NCBI RefSeq assembly: GCF_009939005.1
Contig: NZ_JAACJS010000015.1
Coordinates: 1,738,325-1,802,324 of the forward strand
Direction of reading: 5' to 3'
DNA: 64,000 bases
Origin: Sediminibacterium roseum
GTDB taxonomy: Bacteria > Bacteroidota > Bacteroidia > Chitinophagales > Chitinophagaceae
The notes beneath the pieces were generated by a model. The model worked only from the letters and a program-made list of their open reading frames with translations. It had not been told where the DNA came from and made no database searches. Positions 1 to 9,431 of the stretch are shown here, piece after piece. Every line of letters begins with the position of its first letter. The stretch's first letter is position 1. The translations under genes were made by a program, and so were the position numbers.

Positions 1-201
1 ACGGTAACATAACTAAGATTGTCTACCAGGCCCGGTTGTAAATTCTGTATGTACATAGTTGTTTCTTTTAAGCTGTTTTAATATGCCTGTGCACCGGGTA
101 GTGAATAGACACGTTAATTGTAGTGATCGCTGCTCAAATATCACAACTATGATGCCATAAAATTTCGGGCCAGCCCAGAAACGGGGAATTTCCCGTGGTG
201 G

Positions 202-708
202 TTACAGGGTTTTTTCGGCCGGGGATGCATCCATCAGTACATATTTCCTTACATCGTTGATGCGCATTTCATCCAGCACAGCCACCACGTTCCTGTAGGT
301 GGCCAGGTCGGTGGGCTTGATGAGTACAACGGCATCGTTCTTACCCGAACGCTGCTGTACCTGCCGTAGCTTTTGCCGGATCACTGCGCGCAAACCGCCC
401 ACCGCGTAATGGGTGGGTTTCGATGTTGCAGGATCCATTCCTTCGTAATAATGAATTACATCGTTACCACTCAATACAAGCGAAAGCGTTTTGCTCTCCG
501 CTGTAACATCCGCATCGTTGTCTTCCGGATCTGCCGGCACCACAAGGCCCAGCCCGTTTGGCTGCGTCATGGTAGTGGTGAAGATGAAGAAAGTGATGAG
601 CAGGAAGCCGAGGTCAACCATCGGCGTAAGATCAACACGGGTAGATAATTTTTTGCTTTGGATACCGCCCCTCTTGTTGCGGTTGTCCTTTTGCTGGATC
701 TCGGCCAT
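202..708 (-). CDS. exbD: ExbD/TolR-type biopolymer transport protein
   Basis: Inner-membrane stator partner of ExbB that couples the proton gradient to TonB-dependent uptake. The chosen start gives 168 aa beginning MAEIQQKD, the usual start of Bacteroidota ExbD. An in-frame ATG 30 bases upstream (738) is possible but adds atypical residues. A charged N-terminus is followed by one membrane helix (about residues 28-48) that begins TPMVDLGFLL and contains the conserved Asp (D32). A periplasmic domain of about 120 aa ends with the ExbD-like pattern VAVLDEMRINDVRKYVLMD. Any exbB or second exbD partner would lie beyond the left edge of the window, since transcription runs leftward and only this gene is visible. 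Family assignment is firm; the substrate system served is unknown. Confidence 0.9.
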   Translation of the reverse strand: MAEIQQKDNRNKRGGIQSKKLSTRVDLTPMVDLGFLLITFFIFTTTMTQPNGLGLVVPADPEDNDADVTAESKTLSLVLSGNDVIHYYEGMDPATSKPTHYAVGGLRAVIRQKLRQVQQRSGKNDAVVLIKPTDLATYRNVVAVLDEMRINDVRKYVLMDASPAEKTL

Positions 709-786
709 AAGCGTTCTTTTCAATGAGATACGCGGCACCTTGAAATTCCATAAGGGAAAGGAACGATTGTGGAGTGGGCGGGGAAA

Positions 787-1152
787 TTACCGGCCGGAGC
801 CTGTGTTTTTGTTTTCGATCTGCGACTCGAGTTTTTCGAGTTTGGTATTGATCTGGCGGATGAGTTGCGCAAGATTTTCTACATCCTCCCTGCTGGCGTA
901 GGTACTGTATTTATTGCTTTCGGGTTCGGCCACCAGGCTTAGCCCTGCAGGTTGCTCCTGGAAGAAAAAGGTAACATCCACTTTCAGAATATCAGCGATC
1001 TGTTTGATCCGGGTAATGGAAGGATCGGTTTCACCACGTTCGATCTTGGCATACGCACCGGCGGTAATGTCAAGCTCCGATGCAATGTTCTCCTGCGTGA
1101 GGTCCTTGCTTTCCCTGAGCTTTCTGATCCGCGTTCCGATGAGTTTTTTCAC
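787..1152 (-). CDS. XRE-family helix-turn-helix regulator
   Basis: Small DNA-binding protein of 121 aa. Residues 5-62 form a Cro/CI-type HTH (IGTRIRKLRESKDLTQENIA, then AGAYAKIERGETDPS). Residues about 92-118 are a predicted coiled coil (LAQLIRQINTKLEKLESQI) that could mediate dimerisation. The start is GTG at 1152; the overlapping ATG two bases upstream is out of frame. The upstream region holds a 13-bp palindrome at 1279-1291 and a related half-site at 1208-1216, suggesting autoregulation. It lies 79 bases upstream of exbD on the same strand. Regulated genes cannot be inferred. Confidence 0.85.
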   Translation of the reverse strand: MKKLIGTRIRKLRESKDLTQENIASELDITAGAYAKIERGETDPSITRIKQIADILKVDVTFFFQEQPAGLSLVAEPESNKYSTYASREDVENLAQLIRQINTKLEKLESQIENKNTGSGR

Positions 1153-1278
1153 ATGACAAAATTCATAACATTTAAAAATATTTTACTATTCTGAAAGTAC
1201 AGTTATCGTCGTTTAAATAGCTTTTGTTGAACTATCATTACATTTTTTCCTGTTTTTAGTGTCGTAATAGTGAATTAC

Positions 1279-1291
1279 GTCGTTAAACGAC
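1279..1291. promoter_or_regulatory. Palindrome GTCGTTAAACGAC, candidate XRE operator
   Basis: Perfect 13-bp palindrome around a central A. A related half-site GTCGTTTAA lies at 1208-1216, 56 bases from the regulator start. Both sit in the 301-base gap between the XRE gene and recQ, which otherwise holds only the recQ terminator. Binding is inferred. Confidence 0.4.
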
Positions 1292-1385
1292 AGTTTGAAA
1301 AAATTCATCCCCGGCCCTTTTGATAAGTATCGCTCCACCATGTTTGAAATGAAATTTTGTTGGATGGTTGACCCCTTAAAACAAA

Positions 1386-1417
1386 CGATCCGGCTGGTTT
1401 TATAACCAACCGGATCG
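1386..1417 (-). terminator. Intrinsic terminator of recQ
   Basis: Inverted repeat CGATCCGG-C-TGGTT / AACCA-A-CCGGATCG around a 4-base TTAT loop, with one internal mismatch. It lies 36 bases past the recQ stop codon and is followed on the minus strand by the T-rich TTTGTTTTAA. Confidence 0.75.
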
Positions 1418-1453
1418 CGGTTTATGTTTTAATTCAACGTCTGTGTTGATCAA

Positions 1454-3745
1454 TCAATTCCCATACACACTCAAAAATTTGATGCGCATGATCTTCAACT
1501 GCTCCCAGGTATAATTGTTCTCACTCAGTTCTTCCTGTGCAATCTGCAGTGACGAGGTTTGGCAACCTTTGAAGTATTCGATGATCTCTTCCTGGTCGTA
1601 TTCATCAAGCCATTCGTCTATAGCGTAATCGAGGTTGAGCTTGGTGCCGCTGGCGGCGATGGTTTCCATTTCTTCCAGGAGCTCATCGAGCCGCAGGCTT
1701 TTGTTTTTGGCGATGGTTTCCAGCGGTATTTTTTTGTCTACGTTCTGGATGATGTAGATCTTATTATTGGCTTTGTTGGCCACGCTCTTCATCACAAAAT
1801 CATCGGGCTTTTCTATGTCGTTCTCCTCTACGTATTTGGCAATAAGCTCTACAAACGGGCGGCCGTATTTGATCGCTTTCCCTTTGCTCACCCCCTGGCA
1901 CCGCTCCATTTCCTCTACCGTGGTTGGGTAAATGGTGGCCATATCCTGCAGCGAGTTTTCAAGAAAGATCACAAACGGCGGCAGGCTTTTTTTCTTCGCC
2001 TCTTTCTGGCGAAGCTCCTTCAGCATCTCGAACAATTTTTCGTCTGCCGCTGCGCCGCTTTGTGTTGCGTTCTCGTTCTCATCTTCATCAAACTGCGCAT
2101 CTTCAAACAGATTGTTCAGCACAATTTTAAACGATGCCGGTTTTTTGATGAACTTCTCCCCCTTATCGGTAAGCTTCAGGAGCCCGTATTCTTCAATGTC
2201 TTTTTTGATGAGGTTTTCGAGCAGCATTTGTCTTACAAGGCTGTTCCACAAATGCGCTTCCTTGTCTTTGCCGATGCCAAAAACCGGTAGCGCATCATGC
2301 CGGTACAGGTTGATCTGTGGGGTGAGCTTGCCCATTACCACGTTCACAACATAATCCGTAGTAAACCTTTCATCCAGCGCCTTGATCACTTTCAGCATTT
2401 TAACCACGTCGTCCTTCGCTTCAATTTTTTCTTTGGGATGTTTGCAGTTGTCGCAGTTACCGCAGTTCGCCGTTTCCCAGTCTTCTCCAAAATAGTGGAG
2501 CAATATTTTCCTCCTGCATACCGCGCTTTCTGCGTAGGCCACGGTTTCGTCGATGAGCTGTGCTCCCACCTCGCGTTCGCTGAGGGGTTTGTCGCGCATG
2601 AGGTGTTCCAGCTTTGAAACATCTTTGTGCGAATAGTACAACACGCAAATGCCTTCCATCCCGTCTCTGCCGGCCCTGCCTGTTTCCTGGTAATAGTTTT
2701 CGATGGATTTGGGGATGTTGAAATGGATCACATAACGGATATCCGGTTTGTCGATACCCATTCCAAACGCAATGGTGGCAACGATCACCTGCACGTCTTC
2801 GTTCAAAAACTGGTCCTGTCTTTCTGCGCGCAATTTCTGGTCGAGCCCTGCATGATAGGCCACTGCCTTTATCTGGTTGGCCATCAGTATTTCCGCAAGT
2901 TCTTCTGTGGTTTTGCGGTTGAGTGTATAGATGATGCCGCTTTTCCCTTTGTGACCGGTAATGAATTTTACAATGCTCTTGATCGTTTGTTCTTTTTCGA
3001 TCTTGGGCTGGATCTCATAATACAGGTTGGACCTGTTGAATGAAGAAAGAAAAATATTGGGTTCGCGGAGCGCGAGGTTTTTTACGATATCGCTTTTTAC
3101 TTTGGGTGTTGCGGTTGCGGTAAGCGCTATAACCGGAACATCGGGATTGATGATGTCCATCATCTCGCGCAATCTCCGGTATTCGGGCCTGAAATCGTGG
3201 CCCCATTCCGAGATACAGTGTGCCTCATCAACGGCAAAGAAAGAAATTTTCAGATCGCTGAAGTATTCGAGGTTCTCCTGTTTGGTCAATGTTTCGGGTG
3301 CCACATACAGCAGTTTTGTTTTTCCGCTGGTGAGGTCGTCTTTAACGGCCTTGATCTGTCCTTTGTTGAGCGAAGAGTTCAGAAAGTGCGCCACCTCATC
3401 ATTTTCGCTGTAGCCTCTTACAAGGTCAACCTGGTTCTTCATCAAAGCGATGAGTGGCGACACGATGATGGCGCAGCCGGGCATGATCATAGCGGGAAGC
3501 TGGTAGCAGAGGCTTTTGCCGCCGCCGGTTGGCATGATCACGAAAGTATCCTGCCCGTTGAGTACGCTGTTGATGGCTTCTTCCTGTGTGCCTTTGAATT
3601 CGCGGAAGCCGAAATATTGTTCCAGTGATCCGTATATATCATACGTATGTGCGGCGGTTTTTGCCGGGGCCGCAGTTTTGGCGGCGGTGGATTTTTTAGG
3701 GGAAGCCGCTTTTTTAGGAGCCGCTTTTTTTGCAGTTGTAGCCAT
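1454..3745 (-). CDS. recQ: ATP-dependent DNA helicase RecQ
   Basis: 3'-5' superfamily 2 helicase for recombination and replication-fork repair. The protein is 763 aa. Walker A is at about 71-79 ([10 protein letters not shown]), the DEAH box at 173-176 within [18 protein letters not shown], and the RecQ arginine-rich motif is ETGRAGRDG. The zinc-binding cysteines follow the pattern [10 protein letters not shown]...CGNCDNC. RQC and HRDC regions follow, with an extra C-terminal domain. Residues 1-32 form a lysine/alanine/proline tail unlike most bacterial RecQ, resembling a histone H1-like tail that may add nonspecific DNA affinity (inference). It is monocistronic, with a terminator just downstream. 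Confidence 0.96.
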   Translation of the reverse strand: MATTAKKAAPKKAASPKKSTAAKTAAPAKTAAHTYDIYGSLEQYFGFREFKGTQEEAINSVLNGQDTFVIMPTGGGKSLCYQLPAMIMPGCAIIVSPLIALMKNQVDLVRGYSENDEVAHFLNSSLNKGQIKAVKDDLTSGKTKLLYVAPETLTKQENLEYFSDLKISFFAVDEAHCISEWGHDFRPEYRRLREMMDIINPDVPVIALTATATPKVKSDIVKNLALREPNIFLSSFNRSNLYYEIQPKIEKEQTIKSIVKFITGHKGKSGIIYTLNRKTTEELAEILMANQIKAVAYHAGLDQKLRAERQDQFLNEDVQVIVATIAFGMGIDKPDIRYVIHFNIPKSIENYYQETGRAGRDGMEGICVLYYSHKDVSKLEHLMRDKPLSEREVGAQLIDETVAYAESAVCRRKILLHYFGEDWETANCGNCDNCKHPKEKIEAKDDVVKMLKVIKALDERFTTDYVVNVVMGKLTPQINLYRHDALPVFGIGKDKEAHLWNSLVRQMLLENLIKKDIEEYGLLKLTDKGEKFIKKPASFKIVLNNLFEDAQFDEDENENATQSGAAADEKLFEMLKELRQKEAKKKSLPPFVIFLENSLQDMATIYPTTVEEMERCQGVSKGKAIKYGRPFVELIAKYVEENDIEKPDDFVMKSVANKANNKIYIIQNVDKKIPLETIAKNKSLRLDELLEEMETIAASGTKLNLDYAIDEWLDEYDQEEIIEYFKGCQTSSLQIAQEELSENNYTWEQLKIMRIKFLSVYGN

Positions 3746-4085
3746 GTATTAAAAATCAATTTTCTTCCCGCAGGCGGGAGTACTTTCAAACACGTAATAA
3801 TTTACTTCTTTTACCGGAAACGGTCAGCTAAAATCCAGGCCGGTTCGGAAAATGCGGGCAGATCGATCGTAATCGTAAATCGTCAATCGTGAATTTGGCG
3901 TGGTGGCGGCAAGCAGCCAGTGGAGTGTTTTGCAGGTAACCCGGCAAAGCACAACGCATCTCTCACCCCAGAACACGCACGATTCACGTTCCCCGGTCAG
4001 CGGGAAGCCTTACAAAAGGACAGCGAAGTTAACGATTATGCGCGCAATACCCCCGGTTTGCTGTTAAAGTTTACCTTTGTTTACC
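3746..4085. other. Intergenic region between recQ and the isomerase gene
   Basis: About 340 bases between divergent genes. It holds a short tandem repeat at about 3865-3890 in which ATCGT recurs every 6-7 bases (3866, 3872, 3879, 3886). A promoter element TACCTTTG at 4072-4079 abuts the next gene. No convincing small gene was found. Confidence 0.6.
4072..4079 (+). promoter_or_regulatory. Bacteroidota -7 element TACCTTTG
   Basis: Exact match to TAnnTTTG, six bases before the ATG at 4086. No good -33 TTTG lies at the usual spacing. If used, transcription would start almost at the start codon, giving a nearly leaderless mRNA. Confidence 0.5.
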
Positions 4086-5048
4086 ATGAGCTCATCCATT
4101 CATCAAACCGCACAGCGCACCATTGAACTGGAGGCGCAATCAGTGTCGGGACTTGCCGCTTTTATAGACGCAGATTTTGAAAAAGCCGTTACTACTGTGC
4201 ATGCATCCAGGGGCAGGCTGGTGATCAGCGGCATTGGTAAAAGCGCCATCGTGGGGCAAAAGATCGTTTCTACCCTCAATTCTACCGGAACGCCATCGCT
4301 TTTCATGCATGCGGCGGATGCCATTCATGGCGACCTGGGTATGATACAGGAAGCAGACGTGGTGATGATCATCAGCAAAAGCGGCGAGAGCCCGGAGATC
4401 AAGGTACTGGTTCCTCTTATCAGGAATTTTGGTAATACATTGATAGGGATGGTAGGAAATACGGAGAGTTTCCTCGCATCGCGGTCAGATATCGTCTTAA
4501 ATACCACGGTAAGCAAAGAGGCCTGTCCCAATAACCTGGCCCCCACCAGCAGCACTACGGCGCAGATGGTGATGGGTGATGTGCTTGCCGTTTGCCTGAT
4601 GGAGCTGAACGGCTTTACCGGTAAGGATTTTGCGCGTTACCACCCCGGCGGCAACCTGGGCAAACGGATGTACCTGCGTGTGGCCGATCTCTATACCAGC
4701 AATGAGAAACCACAGGTGCGCGCCGGCGCCACACTCAAAGAAGTGATCGTAGAGATCACGGCAAAACGGCTGGGCGTAACGGCAGTAACCGATGAGCACG
4801 AACAGGTAACAGGTATTATTACAGATGGGGACCTTAGGCGCATGCTGGAAAAAAGCGGGGAGCTGGGCTCCGTTACGGCAAAAGACATCTTATCCGCAAA
4901 CCCGAAAACCATCGCGCCCGGCGTGTTGGCGGTAGAGGCGCTGGATATGCTGCGCAACCACAACATAAGCCAGCTGGTGGTGGCTGAAAACGGCAAATAC
5001 CTGGGAATTCTACACATACATGATCTTGTAAGGGAGGGAATTGTTTAA
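4086..5048 (+). CDS. kdsD: Arabinose-5-phosphate isomerase, KpsF/GutQ family
   Basis: Interconverts ribulose-5-phosphate and arabinose-5-phosphate, the first committed step toward Kdo for lipopolysaccharide. From the ATG at 4086 the protein is 320 aa, the normal family length; a TTG nine bases earlier is a less likely start. The N-terminal half is a SIS sugar-isomerase domain with SGIGKSAIVGQK and the phosphosugar-binding SKSGESPE. The C-terminal 120 residues form two CBS repeats (RVADLYTS..., then TAKDILSANPKTI...). The next gene makes activated mannose, so both fit envelope polysaccharide synthesis. Confidence 0.92.
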   Translation: MSSSIHQTAQRTIELEAQSVSGLAAFIDADFEKAVTTVHASRGRLVISGIGKSAIVGQKIVSTLNSTGTPSLFMHAADAIHGDLGMIQEADVVMIISKSGESPEIKVLVPLIRNFGNTLIGMVGNTESFLASRSDIVLNTTVSKEACPNNLAPTSSTTAQMVMGDVLAVCLMELNGFTGKDFARYHPGGNLGKRMYLRVADLYTSNEKPQVRAGATLKEVIVEITAKRLGVTAVTDEHEQVTGIITDGDLRRMLEKSGELGSVTAKDILSANPKTIAPGVLAVEALDMLRNHNISQLVVAENGKYLGILHIHDLVREGIV

Positions 5049-5122
5049 CGGCGAAATAGCGGTTGGCAATGAATAAGCCTGTAATATTGCAGCGCAACAG
5101 CCATTCTTAATTAATTGAAGTA

Positions 5123-6205
5123 ATGAACAAGCATCACTACGTAGCGATCATGGCAGGTGGTATCGGCAGCCGTTTCTGGCCGAGCAGCCGCACAGGTTTT
5201 CCAAAACAGTTTCTTGACATATTGAATTCCGGGCAATCGCTCATCCAATGGACCTTCGATCGTTTTGCTGCTTTCATCCCTGTTGAAAATATCTACATCG
5301 TTACTTCTGAAGAATACATCGATATTACGCAGAAACAGCTGCCGCAGATCAACCCCGAAAATATCCTGGCAGAACCCAGCCGCAAAAACACGGCGCCCTG
5401 CGTGGCCTATATTTCTTTCAAGCTCCTGCAAAAAGATCCCGAAGCTTCTTTGATCGTTGCGCCGAGTGATCATATGGTCCTTGACAATGAAGCGTTCCGC
5501 AAAATAACCATGCAGGCCCTTGATTTTGCAGGACACATCAAATCGCTTGTAACCCTGGGTATCAAACCCACCCATCCCAATACCGGCTACGGCTATATCC
5601 AGCATGAGCCATTGGCCGTTGCAGAGGGCATTTATAAAGTAAAAACCTTTACCGAAAAGCCTAACCTCGAACTCGCCAAGACCTTCCTCGCCAGCGGCGA
5701 TTTTTTATGGAACGCAGGTATTTTTGTCTGGAAAGTGAAGACCGTAGTGAAAGCCTTCGAGAACCACCAGCCTGAAATGTTTGAGCTGTTCGATGGCGAG
5801 AAAGAAAACTTCAACACACCGCGGGAGAAAGAGGCCATCAACCGCATCTATCCCTTGTGCACAAACGTGTCTATCGATTTTGCCATTCTCGAGAAAGCCG
5901 AGAATGTATACGTGATCCCCTCTTCCTTTGGCTGGAGCGATCTCGGAACCTGGAACAGCGCATACGATAACCTCGAAAAAGACTACCTCGGCAATGCCGT
6001 TGCAGGCGAAAATGTAGTGGTGATAGACGCTACCAAATGCATGGTATCCGCACCCAACGAAAAACTGGTTGTGCTGCAGGGTATGGACGATTTTATCGTA
6101 GTAGACACAAAAGATGTGCTGCTGATCTGTAAAAAAGAAAAAGAACAACAGATCAAAGAATACGTGGCGGAAGTAAAACGCAGTAAAGGCGATCGTTATT
6201 TGTAA
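5123..6205 (+). CDS. manC: Mannose-1-phosphate guanylyltransferase
   Basis: Makes GDP-mannose from GTP and mannose-1-phosphate for surface polysaccharides and GDP-fucose. The protein is 360 aa, the size of the short family form without a fused isomerase domain. The nucleotidyltransferase signature is near the N-terminus (AGGIGSRFWPSSR, then FPKQFLD). Sugar-binding motifs APSDHM, NTGYGYIQ, FTEKP and WNAGIFVW follow in family order. It lies 74 bases after the isomerase gene on the same strand and may be cotranscribed. Confidence 0.93.
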   Translation: MNKHHYVAIMAGGIGSRFWPSSRTGFPKQFLDILNSGQSLIQWTFDRFAAFIPVENIYIVTSEEYIDITQKQLPQINPENILAEPSRKNTAPCVAYISFKLLQKDPEASLIVAPSDHMVLDNEAFRKITMQALDFAGHIKSLVTLGIKPTHPNTGYGYIQHEPLAVAEGIYKVKTFTEKPNLELAKTFLASGDFLWNAGIFVWKVKTVVKAFENHQPEMFELFDGEKENFNTPREKEAINRIYPLCTNVSIDFAILEKAENVYVIPSSFGWSDLGTWNSAYDNLEKDYLGNAVAGENVVVIDATKCMVSAPNEKLVVLQGMDDFIVVDTKDVLLICKKEKEQQIKEYVAEVKRSKGDRYL

Positions 6206-6318
6206 GTTGTACGGGCCCGTTAAATAACTATTGTTAGTTACCCGATCTTTATGCTGAAACACATTGATTATCGCTTGCCCGTTTTTTACTACATTGTGGA
6301 ATAACTACAGAGAGCAAC

Positions 6319-7398
6319 ATGTCGCAGATAAGAACTGTTATCACCGGTACCGGAAGCTATATCCCCCCCAACATAAAAACAAACAGGGATTTTATTGACC
6401 AGCCGTTTTTTGGCGAGGACCATGAACCCATTGTTACACCACCCAACGAGATCGTTGACAAGTTCAAAGACATCACCGGTATTGAAGAAAGAAGGTATGC
6501 CGATGCCGACATGAACACTTCCGACATGGCCACCCTTGCCGCACGCAAAGCCATTGCGGATTCGGGTGTTGATCCTGAAACGCTCGACCAGATTATCGTT
6601 GCCCATAATTTTGGAAACGTTCTCAGCAACACCATTCAAACAGATGCATTGCCCGCGCTTTCATCACGCGTAAAACAATCTTTGGGGATACGCAATCCCG
6701 ATTGTGTGGCGTACGATATTTTATTCGGCTGCCCGGGATGGATCCAGGGCATGATACAGGCCGACGCATACATCAAAGCCGGCATTGCACGGAAATGCCT
6801 GGTAATAGGCGCCGAAACCCTCAGCCGTGTAATTGATAAATACGACCGCGACAGCATGATCTTCAGCGATGGTGCGGGCGCCACGGTGATAGAAGCAGTA
6901 GAGGGCGATGAAACAGGCAGCGGAATCCTTGCCGCCAGTGTGCAGAGCCATTGTGTAGACGAAGCTTTTTACCTCAGTTATGGAAAATCAAACTTCCCCG
7001 GCGCCGATCCCGATGTTCGCTATATGAAAATGAAGGGCCGCAAAGTATACGAGTACGCCATCAGGAATGTACCGCTTGCGATGAAGGCCTGCCTCGATAA
7101 ATGCGGGCTGCACGTAACAGACGTAAAAAAATTCTTTCTCCACCAGGCGAATGAAAAAATGGATGAAGGTTTTGTAAAAGCGCTTTATAAACTTTACGGC
7201 CTCAGGGATGTTCCCACAGACATCATGCCCATGAGCATTCATAAATTCGGGAACAGCTCTGTGGCAACCATTCCTACGCTCTACGACCTGGTTAAGCACG
7301 AATGCTTTGGCTCCCACGAACTTGAACCCGGCGATATCGTAATGTTTGCCTCTGTGGGCGCGGGAATGAACATCAATGCGATCTGCTACAGGGTATAA
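6319..7398 (+). CDS. 3-oxoacyl-ACP synthase III family protein (KAS III-like)
   Basis: Thiolase-fold condensing enzyme of 359 aa. The catalytic triad is visible: Cys138 in LFGCPGWIQG, His275 in FLHQANEK and Asn312 in FGNSSVATIP. The active-site context CPGW differs from the CSGF of housekeeping FabH, and a 25-30 residue insertion follows the N-terminal strand. It therefore may not be the main fatty-acid initiator. Related proteins make aryl polyenes, alkylresorcinols or other special lipids; the true substrate cannot be read from sequence. A strong bidirectional terminator lies 44 bases downstream. Confidence 0.85.
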   Translation: MSQIRTVITGTGSYIPPNIKTNRDFIDQPFFGEDHEPIVTPPNEIVDKFKDITGIEERRYADADMNTSDMATLAARKAIADSGVDPETLDQIIVAHNFGNVLSNTIQTDALPALSSRVKQSLGIRNPDCVAYDILFGCPGWIQGMIQADAYIKAGIARKCLVIGAETLSRVIDKYDRDSMIFSDGAGATVIEAVEGDETGSGILAASVQSHCVDEAFYLSYGKSNFPGADPDVRYMKMKGRKVYEYAIRNVPLAMKACLDKCGLHVTDVKKFFLHQANEKMDEGFVKALYKLYGLRDVPTDIMPMSIHKFGNSSVATIPTLYDLVKHECFGSHELEPGDIVMFASVGAGMNINAICYRV

Positions 7399-7441
7399 CC
7401 AACAGCGAAACCAAACTGTAAAACCTGACCTACATACTATA

Positions 7442-7480
7442 AACAGGAAGACCGATGCTGAAATCATCGGTCTTCCTGTT
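7442..7480. terminator. Bidirectional terminator between convergent genes
   Basis: Perfect 16-bp inverted repeat (AACAGGAAGACCGATG and its complement) around a 7-base loop CTGAAAT. It sits between the ends of the KAS III-like gene and the PurF-like gene. Confidence 0.85.
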
Positions 7481-7529
7481 ATTGAAACAATATCGGTCTT
7501 CAACCCGGTGTTTAGTGTCCGATGTTGCG

Positions 7530-9377
7530 CTAATATCCCCGCACATTCTTTCCTTCCATGTAATTCAAAAAGGCTTTGTTCACCACGCGGTTTCCACCCG
7601 CTGTCGGGTAGTTGCCGGTAAAGTACCAGTCGCCGGTGTTGGTAGGGCAACTATCGTGAAGGTCTTCGATGGTCTGGTAGATCACTTCCACATCAATATT
7701 GAGTTCTGAAGGCGTGATGAGTTGTGCGATCTTGTCTGAGATCTCAAGCGTAGTAAAAGGTTTGTAGATATGGCGCACCATATTTTCTGTGTGCAGTTGG
7801 TTGTTGCGCTGCAATTCCTTTATTTTTTCCTGGATATCGGTGATCACGTGTTCCATGTTGCGTTCTTTCAGCAATGCGATGGCCGCGCGGAACGCGATGA
7901 AATCGCCGAGCTTGCTCATGTCTATTCCATAACAGTCAGGATAGCGGATCTGCGGTGCCGACGAAACCACGATGATCTTTTTCGGCTGCAAACGGGCCAG
8001 CATACGGATGATGCTTTCTTTGAGCGTTGTTCCCCGAACGATGCTGTCGTCTATCACCACCAGCGTATCTTCATTGCGGCGAACGGTTCCGTAAGTAACA
8101 TCGTAAACGTGCTGAACCATTTCGTTCCGGTTCGCATCTTCGGTTATGAATGTTCTGAGCTTCACATCCTTGATAGCGATCTTTTCCTGGCGGATCTTTC
8201 TCGTTACCATCTCCTCCAGTTTCTCCGGGGTAAAATCGTTGCCCCAGCTGAGTATGCGCTCCACTTTGATCTTGTTCAGGTATTCTTCCATGCCTTTCAC
8301 CAGCCCGTAAAAAGCAACTTCTGCGGTATTGGGAATGTAAGAGAAGATGGTATTCTTAAGATCGTAATTGATCCTGTCGAGCACCGTCTGGCTGAGGTGG
8401 TGCCCCAGCGCGATCCGTTCGCGGTAGATCTTTTCATCGCTGCCGCGTGAAAAATAAATGCGCTCGAAGCTGCAGGCCCTTCTTTCTTTTGGTTCGAGAA
8501 TTTGTTCTATGCGGTAATTACCTGTGTCGTCTACGATCAGTGCGGTGCCCGGCATAAGTTCCATCACTTCGTTCTCACCCACATTGAATGTTGTTCGGAT
8601 GGCCGCTCGTTCGCTCGCGGCAACGATCACTTCATCGTTGATATAATAGTAGGCCGGGCGTATTCCATGCGCATCCCTCATCACAAAACTATGCCCGTTG
8701 CCGAGCAATGCGCCGATGCTGTAGCCCCCGTCGAACAACGGTGTAGCCTTTTTCAGTACATGAATAATATCCGCGGCATTCGGGTGCTCCTCGTCGGCTT
8801 TGGATAAGAAATGATGAAACACTTCCATCATCGCCGCCAGGTCACTCTGTTTCTGAAAATCTCCGGGCGCCATGTTAATGAGGTCGAACAGCTCATCTGT
8901 ATTTACCATGTTGAAATTACCCGCGAGTGCGAGGTTCTTTCCGGGCATCAGGTCCCTTTTAATAAAAGGATGGCAAAACTCAGCGTTGTTCTTACCCTGC
9001 GTGCCATAGCGTAAATGCCCCAGCAGCAATTCGCCCAGGAACGGAAGATGGCCTTTCATCAGCCCCGGGTGTTGTTTGATGTCTGGCTGGTACTTCTCCA
9101 GTTCCGCTATCTCCTGACCGATCTTAAAGAAAATATCGGCGATCGGCTGCGGCGCGCAACTGCGCATGCGGTGAAGAAAGGGATTGCCCGGTTCAACATT
9201 GAGTTTAACGGCTGCAATACCGGCGCCATCCTGCCCGCGGTTGTGTTGCTTTTCCATCAGCAGGTACAGCTTGTTGAGGCCGTAGGTTACTGCGCCATAC
9301 TTTTGCTGGTAAAAGGAGAAGGGTTTTCTTAAACGGATGTAGGCCAGGCCACACTCGTGCTTGATGTCTTCGCTCAT
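7530..9377 (-). CDS. purF: Amidophosphoribosyltransferase-like protein, long Bacteroidota form
   Basis: Class II glutamine amidotransferase plus phosphoribosyltransferase, the architecture of the first step of purine synthesis (PRPP + glutamine to phosphoribosylamine). The protein is 615 aa. The nucleophile aligns with Cys9 (KHECGLAYI) rather than Cys2, so the propeptide would have to be removed or the active site used internally. Further amidotransferase motifs are KQHNRGQDGAG and HLRYGTQG. The PRPP loop is at about 440-451 (VIDDSIVRGTT). At 615 aa it exceeds the usual 470-510 aa. Bacteroidota often carry such a long paralog beside a standard PurF, so whether this one is the main enzyme is uncertain. 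Confidence 0.85.
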   Translation of the reverse strand: MSEDIKHECGLAYIRLRKPFSFYQQKYGAVTYGLNKLYLLMEKQHNRGQDGAGIAAVKLNVEPGNPFLHRMRSCAPQPIADIFFKIGQEIAELEKYQPDIKQHPGLMKGHLPFLGELLLGHLRYGTQGKNNAEFCHPFIKRDLMPGKNLALAGNFNMVNTDELFDLINMAPGDFQKQSDLAAMMEVFHHFLSKADEEHPNAADIIHVLKKATPLFDGGYSIGALLGNGHSFVMRDAHGIRPAYYYINDEVIVAASERAAIRTTFNVGENEVMELMPGTALIVDDTGNYRIEQILEPKERRACSFERIYFSRGSDEKIYRERIALGHHLSQTVLDRINYDLKNTIFSYIPNTAEVAFYGLVKGMEEYLNKIKVERILSWGNDFTPEKLEEMVTRKIRQEKIAIKDVKLRTFITEDANRNEMVQHVYDVTYGTVRRNEDTLVVIDDSIVRGTTLKESIIRMLARLQPKKIIVVSSAPQIRYPDCYGIDMSKLGDFIAFRAAIALLKERNMEHVITDIQEKIKELQRNNQLHTENMVRHIYKPFTTLEISDKIAQLITPSELNIDVEVIYQTIEDLHDSCPTNTGDWYFTGNYPTAGGNRVVNKAFLNYMEGKNVRGY

Positions 9378-9395
9378 GGTGGTGTTTAAAAAGAA

Positions 9396-9419
9396 GTGGC
9401 GAAGTTACAACTCCGCCAC
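9396..9419 (-). terminator. Terminator of the FMN reductase gene
   Basis: GTGGCG / CGCCAC inverted repeat with inner pairing AAGTT/AACT. On the minus strand it is followed by TTCTTTTT. It lies between the reductase stop and the PurF-like start. Confidence 0.65.
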
Positions 9420-9431
9420 GTTTTATACTCG

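Noticed and set aside
1559-2290. 243-aa plus-strand ORF opposite recQ
   Set aside because: Phe- and Leu-rich antisense shadow of a strongly supported gene.
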